64,000 bases of DNA from the NCBI RefSeq assembly GCF_010468615.1, contig NZ_WUEH01000002.1, positions 164,364-228,363 on the forward strand. Reading direction: 5' to 3'. Every line of letters starts with the position of its first letter. Position 1 is the first letter of the stretch. The translations under genes were made by a program, and so were the position numbers. The DNA is from Pseudodesulfovibrio sp. JC047. GTDB taxonomy: Bacteria; Desulfobacterota; Desulfovibrionia; Desulfovibrionales; Desulfovibrionaceae. Below are positions 17,517 to 26,120 of the stretch, piece after piece. The notes below the pieces were generated by a model. It made no database searches. It had not been told where the DNA came from and saw only the letters and a program-made list of their open reading frames with translations.

Positions 17517-18164
17517 ATGCAGATACCCACTCTCAAGAACGCCATTCGGAATTTCCCCATATTTTCCCAACTTCAGGAGCACCAGCTCGATCGGCTGGCC
17601 TCCCACGCGGAAATCATGGAATTCCCCAAACGCTCTCTGTTTTTCAGCGAAGACAATGCAGCCCACGGACTTCATGTTCTGCTATCCGGACTGGTCAAGC
17701 TTTTCAAAATATCCGAAGACGGCAAGGAACAGACCATTTTCCTCTTTGGCCCTGGAGAACCATTCTGTCTCTGTTCGGCTTTTTCCGATGGACGACTCCC
17801 TGCCAATCTCGCGGCATTGGAAAAAAGTACCGTCCTCTTCATTCCCCCGAAGGAATTCGACGCCATGGTCCGCGAAGATCCGTCCATCCTCCTTGCCATG
17901 ATGCGCGTCATGTCCAGACGGCTCAAGGAAGCCATGGACATGATCGATTCCCTCTCGCTCAAGCAGATACCCTCACGGCTCATGGCCTACTTTGAAACTC
18001 ACCACACCAACGGTCTGGTTTCTCTGGATATCTCACACCGGGAACTGGCCAAGATCATCGGCATCACGCCAGAAGCCTTGTCCCGCACGCTCAAGAAGAT
18101 GGTTGACCACGGTTCCATTTCCATGGACGGCACCGACTTCGTGCTCGCCGACATCCCATCCTGA
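17517..18164 (+). CDS. Crp/Fnr-family transcriptional regulator
   Basis: 215 residues. The cyclic-nucleotide-binding-like domain covers about 10-125 (GLHVLLSGLVKLFKISEDG, FGPGEPFCLCSAFS), then a long dimerisation helix and a C-terminal HTH (ISHRELAKIIGITPEALSRTL) at about 165-190. In the recognition helix, E-A-L-S-R matches the E-xx-SR of FNR that reads TTGAT, and such a box lies just upstream. The N-terminus lacks the cysteine set that binds the FNR iron-sulfur cluster; only the CLC in the sensor domain is present. The signal is therefore unknown. Start at 17517 with an AGGA eight bases before it. Confidence 0.88.
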   Translation: MQIPTLKNAIRNFPIFSQLQEHQLDRLASHAEIMEFPKRSLFFSEDNAAHGLHVLLSGLVKLFKISEDGKEQTIFLFGPGEPFCLCSAFSDGRLPANLAALEKSTVLFIPPKEFDAMVREDPSILLAMMRVMSRRLKEAMDMIDSLSLKQIPSRLMAYFETHHTNGLVSLDISHRELAKIIGITPEALSRTLKKMVDHGSISMDGTDFVLADIPS

Positions 18165-18260
18165 AAAAACCCACTCGCCTCGTAGCCGACAAAAACACCT
18201 CACCCGTTGAGACAACGCTGAACATCATATAGAGTCATGGAAAAATGTCTGGGAGGGATC

Positions 18261-19652
<1,392 letters not shown>

Positions 19653-19679
19653 CTTTTTTCGAAGAGTTGCCTCCGGCGG

Positions 19680-19738
19680 CTGGGGGAAAAGGAGAGACAA
19701 ACCCTTTGAAAAGGGCTTTTTCTCTCCTCTTCCCCCAG
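19680..19738 (+). repeat. Dispersed palindromic repeat, module 1
   Basis: A long hairpin: CTGGGGGAAAAGGAGAGA at the left pairs with TCTCTCCTCTTCCCCCAG at the right, with an inner CCCTTTGAAAAGGG. It is followed by ACCCCC and CTAAACTTTTTG. The same module occurs at 63024-63082. It could serve as the fumC terminator. Confidence 0.8.
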
Positions 19739-19837
19739 ACCCCCATCTCCTCTTTTTTCCTAAACTTTTTGTGTGCCTTCGGCAGGTGTGTACGTCAGCG
19801 TGATGACACGGCTGTCATGTGGAATGTGGGATGCCTC

Positions 19838-20140
19838 CGGCGGCCAGAGGGGAACCTCTTGGAAGAGGTTCCCCTCTGGACTCCCTTCCAGAACTTTTTA
19901 TCGCGCCTTCGGCGAGGTTCCACGACATCCATTAAGTGGGATTGAAGAATGAAAAGGAAAAAGAGGGAAGAAAGTTTTGTAAAAAAAATGCAATTTTAAA
20001 CAATGTTTTTTTCAAGAACCGACAGCTTCGAGCGAAGCGAGCGACAAAAAGTTTAGGAGAGTCCAGAGAACCCTTTTCAAAGGGTTCTCTGGCAGGTCCA
20101 GGACAGCGTCCTGGTCCCGCTGAAAGCGACCGCCGGTAGG
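19838..20140 (+). repeat. Left copy of long inverted repeat (modules 2 and 3)
   Basis: It starts with a hairpin CCAGAGGGGAACCTCTT / complement (19844-19879), then an AT-rich core containing a run of A residues around 19980, then a second hairpin with CCAGAGAACCCTTTT / complement and a third with GGACAGCGTCC-like pairing. The reverse complement of most of it reappears at 26980-27391 with few changes. Confidence 0.85.
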
Positions 20141-20416
20141 GCTGGTGTCGTTGAAAGTGTGATAGAGAGGGATGAAAAGGGGGGAGAGAATCCATCGTCC
20201 TGCCATCCGGCACTGGGGAGAAGTGCTCGATTCAGGTGGCGGAGAGACTGCTTTTGGCAGTCAAGCATCATGGCTTTGCTGATTTTTCTGGAGAGAAAGA
20301 ACCAGCGTGGCATTGTTGCACACACCGTGTGGAGGCAGGCGATGAACTCAGTTCGCAGTCGGATCGGTTTTGGAGAAAATCGATCCTTTGGCTGCGAGAA
20401 ATAGTGATTTGGGTGA

Positions 20417-20575
20417 TCAGACCAGTTGACTGATTCCGATGCTCATGAGAAAGGCAATACCGACCCAGAGAAACGTTTTCGTCACTTTGAGACGTCTGGG
20501 CATACAATATGTTGTATCGCAATCTTCGGGTGTAAACATGTACACGAGGCCATTGGTTTTTTCTTCACGGAACAT
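20417..20575 (-). CDS. Small single-helix membrane protein
   Basis: 52 residues starting MFREEKTNGLVYMFTPEDCD and ending in a hydrophobic helix (TFLWVGIAFLMSIGISQLV). A clear AAGGAG lies six bases before the ATG. The N-terminal 30 residues are polar with two cysteines (DCDTTYC) that could form a pair or bind a metal. It is divergent from the first LysR gene with about 147 bp between them. No family is recognised; the good ribosome site and sensible topology make it a likely real gene. Confidence 0.6.
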   Translation of the reverse strand: MFREEKTNGLVYMFTPEDCDTTYCMPRRLKVTKTFLWVGIAFLMSIGISQLV

Positions 20576-20722
20576 GGCGTACTCCTTGATCTACCCTTGA
20601 AATTCATGGAATTATCTCACGTATACGTAGCCAAAAAGGGATCGAGTGGTCCAATAACAATGCGTGAGACTATATATAAGCAAACCTGATAGCTCTCTGT
20701 ACTTTTGAAGGAATCGAAAAAG

Positions 20723-21610
20723 ATGGAATTATATCAGCTTAAAACGTTTGTTGCCGTGGCAGAGGAAGGGAATTTTACTCGTGCGGGAAAGCGGGTTCAT
20801 GCCTCCCAGCCAGCGGTGAGTGCGCATATCAAGGCCTTGGAAGACGAGCTTGGCGTCCGGTTATTTGACCGGGTGGCACGTGGAGTTGAGTTGACCCATG
20901 CCGGTGAGGAATTGGTGCATGATGCCATTGAGGTGCTTGCTGCGGCGAACACGTTGGAGGCCCGGGCCGTGACATTGGGTGGTGCGGTGACGGGACAGAT
21001 GACGTTGGGTTTGTGTGCCGATCCGAAGTATCTCAAGGTCAGCGGCCTGCTCAATCAGATTGGTGAACGGTTTCCTCGGTTGAATTTGAAATTGGCCATG
21101 TCGCCTTCAGGGACCGTGCTTAATGAGATTCGGGCACGTAATATGGACGCCGGTTTTGTTTTTTCTGGGAACCCGTATGGAGATCTCACGAGTATCAAAT
21201 TGGCTGATCCGTTGTATTGTGTCATGGGTGCGGCACATATGGAACAGGATTTGGCCAAGGCCGGGCCGGAGGAATTGTCTGCATATACGTGGGTGGTTGC
21301 GACGAGCAACAGTCCGCTTAGAGAATTACAGGTTCAGCTTTTCAATAAATATGGCATTATTCCGGCTCAGATCATCAGCGTGAATTCGGAAGAACTCATG
21401 CGGCCATTGGTGGTCGAAGGCAAGGCGTTGGGCGTGATGCGGGATGATGAGGCGGACACGCTTCTGGCATTGAACAAGGGGGCAGAGTGTCCCTTGTTGG
21501 GACGTCATTCGCTGGAGATGAATTTTGTGTATCGCAAAAGCCAGGCCGAGGATCCGTCCATGGTCATGCTGATCGACATCGTGCGCAAGGAATGGGGGCT
21601 GGAGGACTAG
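20723..21610 (+). CDS. LysR-family transcriptional regulator (first of a pair)
   Basis: 295 residues. The N-terminal winged HTH (FTRAGKRVHASQPAVSAHIKALEDELGVRLFDR) is at about 18-50, then a linker helix and a periplasmic-binding-like effector domain to the end. The start at 20723 has AAGGAA nine bases upstream. It converges on a paralogue whose first nine residues are the same (MELYQLKTF); the two genes share the CTAG tetranucleotide for both stop codons. The ligand is unknown. The divergent small membrane gene may be its target. Confidence 0.88.
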   Translation: MELYQLKTFVAVAEEGNFTRAGKRVHASQPAVSAHIKALEDELGVRLFDRVARGVELTHAGEELVHDAIEVLAAANTLEARAVTLGGAVTGQMTLGLCADPKYLKVSGLLNQIGERFPRLNLKLAMSPSGTVLNEIRARNMDAGFVFSGNPYGDLTSIKLADPLYCVMGAAHMEQDLAKAGPEELSAYTWVVATSNSPLRELQVQLFNKYGIIPAQIISVNSEELMRPLVVEGKALGVMRDDEADTLLALNKGAECPLLGRHSLEMNFVYRKSQAEDPSMVMLIDIVRKEWGLED

Positions 21611-22488
21611 ACCGTGTCCCATACCGAGGTGACATGGTGGATGACCGCTTGCATGACCGGGTCTTGATCGCGTCGTTTCAGGTAGACGAATCGGGCATCG
21701 ATGAACAGTTCGTCAAACGCCATGGCATGAACCGGTTGACCGATGCGGCTGGCGGCTTCGATTTCCCTTTTTCGGAGAAAGGCGACGCCCTTTCCGGCAG
21801 CGACCAGCACACGAATGACCTCGTCACCGTCCACTTCCAATTGTGGTGGAAGCTGGGTGTGCCGGGCCTGAAAAAACGGGGCCGTGAGTTTTTGTAGCGG
21901 ATTGTCGCTGGGGTCCATGATCCACGGCAGATCGGCCAACGCTTCGATACCGCCGGAAATGCGATCTTTCCATTTATCCGGGACAGCCACATAGAAGCGG
22001 GTCTTTTGCAACATGATTGATTGAATGTCCGTGTGACGCGGCTCGCCGAAAATGAAACCGCAATCAAGCCTCCCAGCCAGAATGGCATCCTGTATCTGGG
22101 CACTGGCCCGCTGTTGTATCTGAATGGTCAGTCTGGGATGTTCATCACCTAGAGAGTTGAGCAACGGCACGATACGCAAGAATTCCGCATCCGTATTCAG
22201 ACCGATGGACACATCCCCCACCAACTCGTCACCCATGTTTCGAGCTTCAAGAACCAGCTCGCGGGCAGCCTTGAGCACGTGTTCCGCCTTGTTCTTGAGC
22301 CGCTCCCCTGCCTCGGTCAATCGCATTCCCTTGGGCGTTCGAATGAACAACCGGGTCTCCAGTTCTTCTTCCAATGCCTTGATATGTGCGCTCACTGTGG
22401 GCTGGCTCGTGTGTAGCCGAACAGATGCTCTGGTCAGATGTTCTTCGGTGGCGACAACAACAAATGTTTTTAGTTGATAGAGTTCCAT
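21607..22488 (-). CDS. LysR-family transcriptional regulator (second of a pair)
   Basis: 293 residues with HTH at about 18-50 (LTRASVRLHTSQPTVSAHIKALEEELETRLF) and an effector-binding domain. Closely related to the neighbour at 20723-21610 over the HTH but clearly diverged in the effector domain (for example CGFIFGEPRHTDIQSI here versus AGFVFSGNPYGDLTSI), so the pair probably senses different ligands after an old duplication. Convergent, with overlapping stops. Upstream of its start lies the candidate RNA region before rubrerythrin. Confidence 0.88.
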   Translation of the reverse strand: MELYQLKTFVVVATEEHLTRASVRLHTSQPTVSAHIKALEEELETRLFIRTPKGMRLTEAGERLKNKAEHVLKAARELVLEARNMGDELVGDVSIGLNTDAEFLRIVPLLNSLGDEHPRLTIQIQQRASAQIQDAILAGRLDCGFIFGEPRHTDIQSIMLQKTRFYVAVPDKWKDRISGGIEALADLPWIMDPSDNPLQKLTAPFFQARHTQLPPQLEVDGDEVIRVLVAAGKGVAFLRKREIEAASRIGQPVHAMAFDELFIDARFVYLKRRDQDPVMQAVIHHVTSVWDTV

Positions 22489-22639
22489 GCCTTGCCCCCC
22501 CCCATTTCATGTCGAGTTGATTATTCATACCGATGAACAGTGGTTTTGTCATCAGAAAAGCCGAACAACTTGATCGATCAAAACAATTGGATTGCCAGCG
22601 CATGTTCTCGTAAATCTTCATACATGGAAATCAGTTGAG

Positions 22640-22761
22640 GGGTTCACCCATGAATCCTGTGATTTTCTTGGGAACATCGTTCCCCCATAATAAGCGGGTT
22701 TGAGCTGCCTTTGTCTGGGATATTCATCCTTTCCTCCCAGACAGAGGCCGTTCTTTTTTTT
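22640..22761 (+). ncRNA. Candidate small RNA or attenuated leader upstream of rubrerythrin
   Basis: A small hairpin GGGAAC-ATC-GTTCCC (22670-22684) is followed by a 14-bp stem, GCCTTTGTCTGGGA against TCCCAGACAGAGGC (22707-22748, one mismatch), and TTCTTTTTTTT. This is a textbook terminator on the plus strand, yet no plus-strand gene precedes it since the LysR gene at 22488 is read the other way. Either a short RNA ends here or it is a terminator in the rubrerythrin leader. The 5' end is not defined. Confidence 0.5.
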
Positions 22762-22862
22762 ACCAACAAACACGCATCCAGTCTCATTTCCAATATATGG
22801 TCTTTGATTGGTCAAAATTCGCAGGATATTGTATCTGACCTGTAAATAGTGCTTGATTTTTT

Positions 22863-22894
22863 AAATGGGAATCATTACTGATTAATTCCCATTT
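22863..22894. promoter_or_regulatory. Candidate operator of the rubrerythrin gene
   Basis: AAATGGGAAT and ATTCCCATTT form a perfect 10-bp inverted repeat with a 12-base spacer; inside it AATCA-TTAC-TGATT is another dyad. It lies 57 bp before the rubrerythrin start. A PerR/Fur-family site is a reasonable guess because rubrerythrin is a peroxide-stress gene. Confidence 0.45.
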
Positions 22895-22950
22895 ATGCCT
22901 ATTCACAGTACAAATACTGGTACTGCAACCAATCGAGACAGGAGAAGACA

Positions 22951-23448
22951 ATGAGCAAGACTTTGGAAAATTTGAAAGAAGCGTTCGCAGGCGAGTCCCA
23001 GGCCAACCGGAAATATCTGGCGTTTGCCGAAAAGGCGGACAAGGAAGGCAAGCCCGGAGTTGCGAAATTGTTTCGGGCAGCGGCAGCGGCCGAGACCATT
23101 CATGCTCATGCGCACCTGCGCTTGATGAAGGGCATCGGGTCCACCGAAGAGAACCTGAAGGCCGCCATTGAAGGTGAGACCTTTGAATTCAAATCCATGT
23201 ATCCCGAGATGATGGAAGATGCCAAGGCCGAGGGCGAAAACGCGACGCTGCGGTATTTCGGATTTGCCAACGAAGCCGAGAAAATCCACGCCGAATTGTA
23301 CACGCAGGCATTGGAAGCCGATGATGACACCTTTGCGGAAGCCGATTTTCATATCTGTTCCGTGTGTGGGCATACCATGAATGGCGAACCGACTGAAAAA
23401 TGTCCCATCTGTGGTGCGGCTCCCAAGGCATACACCAGAGTTGACTAG
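22951..23448 (+). CDS. rbr: Rubrerythrin
   Basis: 165 residues. It reduces hydrogen peroxide with electrons from rubredoxin or NADH-linked donors in the cytoplasm of anaerobes. The four-helix diiron domain (GESQANRKY, AAAAETIHAHAHL, EGETFEFKSMYPEM, NEAEKIHAELY) gives the expected glutamate and histidine ligands. The C-terminal rubredoxin-like domain has CSVCGH and CPICGA. Length and order match classic rubrerythrin. GAGACAGGAGAAG precedes the start. It is monocistronic, with a terminator right after the stop and a palindrome upstream. Confidence 0.96.
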   Translation: MSKTLENLKEAFAGESQANRKYLAFAEKADKEGKPGVAKLFRAAAAAETIHAHAHLRLMKGIGSTEENLKAAIEGETFEFKSMYPEMMEDAKAEGENATLRYFGFANEAEKIHAELYTQALEADDDTFAEADFHICSVCGHTMNGEPTEKCPICGAAPKAYTRVD

Positions 23449-23470
23449 ATTTTTCCCCCTGATGTTTCAG

Positions 23471-23504
23471 ACCCCGGTCCAGATTTTTCTGGCCGGGGTT
23501 TTTT
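23471..23504 (+). terminator. Terminator after rubrerythrin
   Basis: ACCCCGGTCCAG pairs with CTGGCCGGGGT over an ATTTTT loop, followed by TTTTT. Confidence 0.9.
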
Positions 23505-23630
23505 CATGGGGTTGAGCGGGGATGATTTTTTCTGCTTTTCTCCGTGGAGTCCGGTATCACTTGCTTGATAAAATCGGTGAATTTCCTTACACCGTGTACA
23601 TCCCGAAAACAGAGAGAAGGGGAACTACTC

Positions 23631-24908
23631 ATGAAAATATTGATTGTCGGTTCCGGTGGGCGTGAGCACGCCCTATGTTGGAAGCTTGCCCAGAGTCCGA
23701 AAGTGGAATCCATTCTGTGCGCTCCCGGTAATGGTGGAACAGCGCAGATTGGTGAAAATATCGATATCAAGGATGACGATATTCCGGCCCTGATCGCGCT
23801 GGCCAAGGATCGCGAAGTGGATCTGGTCGTGGCCGGTCCGGAAATGCCGCTGGTGCTCGGTCTGGAAAACGCGCTCAGGCAGGAAGGAATTCCGTGTTTC
23901 GGTCCCAATGCCTTTGCTGCAAATCTGGAAGGGTCAAAGGCTTTTTCCAAGAACGTCATGGCCGATGCTGGTGTGCCGACAGCGGCCTTCCGAGTGTTTG
24001 ATATATATGAAGACGCCGTGGCCTTTATCAAGGAGCGGGGCGCACCGATCGTGGTCAAGGCTGATGGTCTGGCCGCCGGTAAGGGCGTGGTCGTGGCAAC
24101 GACTGAAGAAGAAGCCATTGAAGCCATTGAAGAAATGATGGTCAAAAAGGCGTTTGGCTCTGCTGGTGATCGAGTGGTCATCGAAGAGACGCTTCAGGGC
24201 GAGGAAGCCTCTTTCCTCTGCTTTTGCGATGGCACCAATTACGCCATGCTCCCTTCCTGTCAGGATCACAAGGCCGCTTATGAAGGCGATACCGGTCCGA
24301 ATACCGGCGGCATGGGAGCGTATTCCCCTGCGCCGATTCTGCCCAAGGACAAATATGAAGAGACCGCAGAACTGTGCATCAAACCCATTTTGCGCCATCT
24401 GGCCGCCAAGGGTGAGCCGTTCAAGGGCGTGTTATACGCCGGATTAATGTACACCGAAAACGGTCCCAGCGTGCTTGAATACAATGTTCGATTTGGTGAT
24501 CCCGAATGCCAGCCGTTGCTCATGCGTCTGGAGACCGATCTGTTGACTGTCATGTTCGCGTGTATCGATGGCAAGTTGGACCAGATCGAAGTGACATCCA
24601 CCCCGCAGACCGCGTGTGGTGTGGTCATTGCTGCAGAAGGCTATCCCGGTTCCTATCCCAAGGGGATGGAGGTGACGGGGCTTGACGATGCGGACGCCAT
24701 GGATGGGGTCAAGGTCTTCCAGGCTGGAACCCGTGTTGACGGTGACAAGATCGTCACTTCTGGCGGACGCGTTTTGTGTGTCACCGCACTTGGCGACGAC
24801 CTGGCTGCTGCTCGAAAAAGAGCCTATGAGGCCGTGGACAAAGTCCATTTCGACACGAGTTTTTATCGTCGAGACATTGCGGACAAGGGCTTGAAGCGGT
24901 TGAAATAG
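23631..24908 (+). CDS. purD: Phosphoribosylamine--glycine ligase
   Basis: 425 residues. It joins glycine to phosphoribosylamine using ATP, step two of purine synthesis. The N-terminal MKILIVGSGGREHALCWKL is the family's hallmark; an ATP-grasp domain covers about 100-320 (IVVKADGLAAGKGVVVA near 145; NVRFGDPECQ near 288). The start at 23631 has GAAGGGGAAC upstream; the longer upstream frame is untranslated leader. purE follows 89 bp later, probably in the same operon. Confidence 0.96.
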   Translation: MKILIVGSGGREHALCWKLAQSPKVESILCAPGNGGTAQIGENIDIKDDDIPALIALAKDREVDLVVAGPEMPLVLGLENALRQEGIPCFGPNAFAANLEGSKAFSKNVMADAGVPTAAFRVFDIYEDAVAFIKERGAPIVVKADGLAAGKGVVVATTEEEAIEAIEEMMVKKAFGSAGDRVVIEETLQGEEASFLCFCDGTNYAMLPSCQDHKAAYEGDTGPNTGGMGAYSPAPILPKDKYEETAELCIKPILRHLAAKGEPFKGVLYAGLMYTENGPSVLEYNVRFGDPECQPLLMRLETDLLTVMFACIDGKLDQIEVTSTPQTACGVVIAAEGYPGSYPKGMEVTGLDDADAMDGVKVFQAGTRVDGDKIVTSGGRVLCVTALGDDLAAARKRAYEAVDKVHFDTSFYRRDIADKGLKRLK

Positions 24909-24997
24909 GACCGAATACGGTGTGTGGGAAAGAGGAAATGTCGTTTTGAATGGCGTGTTCCCTTTCCTGCAACCGATGGAGGCAAAAGGAGAAAGCG

Positions 24998-25480
24998 ATG
25001 CCGAAAGTAGTTATTTTCATGGGATCTATTTCTGATGAAGACAAGATGCGTCCATGTTCCGATCTGTTGAAGGAATTGGGCATTGACCATGTATTTACCG
25101 TTTCGTCCGCGCACCGGACACCGGAGCGGACCGCCCGGCTGGTCGAGCAGTATGAGGCTGACGGTGCCCAGGTATTCATCTGTGCCGCAGGTCTTGCCGC
25201 GCACCTGGCCGGAGCCGTTGCCGCCAAGACCACCAGGCCCGTGCTTGGCGTGCCGCTGGCAGGTTCCCCGTTTGGCGGGATGGATGCCATGCTCGCCACA
25301 GTGCAGATGCCCCCGGGATTCCCGGTGGGAACCCTTGCACTGGATAAGGTTGGAGCCAAGAACGCCGCTTGGTTGGCCGCGCAGATTTTGGCTCTGCACG
25401 ATGACAGTTTGACCGAGAAGATTTTGGAAGCCCGCGAAGGGTTCAAGGAAGCTGTCGAACGAGACGCCGCCCGTCTCTAG
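24998..25480 (+). CDS. purE: N5-carboxyaminoimidazole ribonucleotide mutase / AIR carboxylase
   Basis: 160 residues. Catalytic-site segments MGSISDEDKM (near 8), VSSAHRTPERT (near 38), and GVPLAGSPFGGMDAMLATVQMP-type residues (near 85-105) are all present. PurE makes CAIR in purine synthesis. No purK is visible in the window, so it could be either the mutase (class I, needing PurK) or the direct carboxylase (class II); the sequence alone does not let me decide. AAAAGGAGAAAG precedes the ATG. Ends at a bidirectional terminator. Confidence 0.94.
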   Translation: MPKVVIFMGSISDEDKMRPCSDLLKELGIDHVFTVSSAHRTPERTARLVEQYEADGAQVFICAAGLAAHLAGAVAAKTTRPVLGVPLAGSPFGGMDAMLATVQMPPGFPVGTLALDKVGAKNAAWLAAQILALHDDSLTEKILEAREGFKEAVERDAARL

Positions 25481-25506
25481 TTTTTGCAAGGCAGTATAAA
25501 TAATCG

Positions 25507-25547
25507 AACGCCCTTTTTCATTTATGGAAAAAGGGCGTCCGTTTTTT
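25507..25547. terminator. Bidirectional terminator between purE and the nuclease gene
   Basis: ACGCCCTTTTTC pairs with GAAAAAGGGCGT, followed by CCGTTTTTTT on the plus strand. The last codons of the convergent nuclease gene lie inside the hairpin. Confidence 0.85.
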
Positions 25548-26061
25548 TAATCCATTTTTTTGATGAGTATCGGTGCTTTTTTCGCCATTGTGCCGGTGTT
25601 TTTTTCAAGCCGCCACATCGCCAGAATCCCTGTTTTTCCTTTTTGGCATTCTCTTCGGTTTTCTTGAACAACGAAGCGTACTTGGTATTTGGTTTGACCG
25701 GAGTCGCCAGAGCCAATCCCGCCTGAATCAATGCCGTATTGAGCAGTGCCCCATCAGCATAGACATAGGCAAGTGTCCTTCCGTAGCGGTCTTTTCGACG
25801 TCGGTCGAATTCCAATCTGATCTGTTTGCCATAGCAGAATTTGAGGGAAAAGATCGTGGCCTTTTTACCGTATTCCTGACCTCGTTCCGGGGCGTCCACG
25901 CCAAGGAGTCGGATCGTCACCGAATCCCCTTTTGCCACGACAACTAATGAATCTCCATCAATGATATGAAGGAATTGGACATCTTGAGCCAGAGCCTGAC
26001 CGGAGAATACAGCGAGTATGCCGACCAGGGAAAGTGTGAAGAGGAGGTTGCGGAAACTCAT
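25522..26061 (-). CDS. Secreted thermonuclease-like (SNase) protein
   Basis: 179 residues: a signal peptide (about 1-25, ending QALAQ), then an SNase OB-fold with IIDGDSLVV, RLLGVDAPERGQEYG and DRYGRTLAYVY, which carry the calcium- and phosphate-binding Asp, Arg and Glu residues. A basic lysine-rich tail (KKHRYSSKKWIKK) follows. It would cut DNA or RNA in the periplasm or outside. No clear ribosome site. The 3' end overlaps the terminator hairpin shared with purE. Confidence 0.85.
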   Translation of the reverse strand: MSFRNLLFTLSLVGILAVFSGQALAQDVQFLHIIDGDSLVVVAKGDSVTIRLLGVDAPERGQEYGKKATIFSLKFCYGKQIRLEFDRRRKDRYGRTLAYVYADGALLNTALIQAGLALATPVKPNTKYASLFKKTEENAKKEKQGFWRCGGLKKTPAQWRKKHRYSSKKWIKKTDALFP

Positions 26062-26120
26062 GAGGTGAGTCTAAACTGTTTGCGCAACTGATTCCAGTGA
26101 AATACTTATGGAGGCTCCTG

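Larger units (their letters stand above)
19653..20416. other. Repeat-rich intergenic region
   Basis: 764 bp made mostly of palindromic repeat modules (19680-19738 and 19838-20140). The part at 20141-20416 has no recognised feature; short ORFs there have no ribosome-binding site and an unusual composition. Confidence 0.6.
22489..22950. other. Intergenic region between LysR and rubrerythrin
   Basis: 462 bp without a supported ORF. It contains a set of hairpins ending in a strong plus-strand terminator (22670-22761) and an inverted repeat (22863-22894) near the rubrerythrin promoter. Confidence 0.6.

Noticed and set aside
20159..20404. Short ORFs between the left repeat and the small membrane protein
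   Set aside because: No ribosome site; odd composition (many Arg, Trp, Cys); they overlap one another and the repeat.
22570..22581. TTGATCGATCAA as a second FNR box
   Set aside because: The half-sites are two bases apart instead of four, which FNR-type proteins do not accept; probably a chance palindrome.
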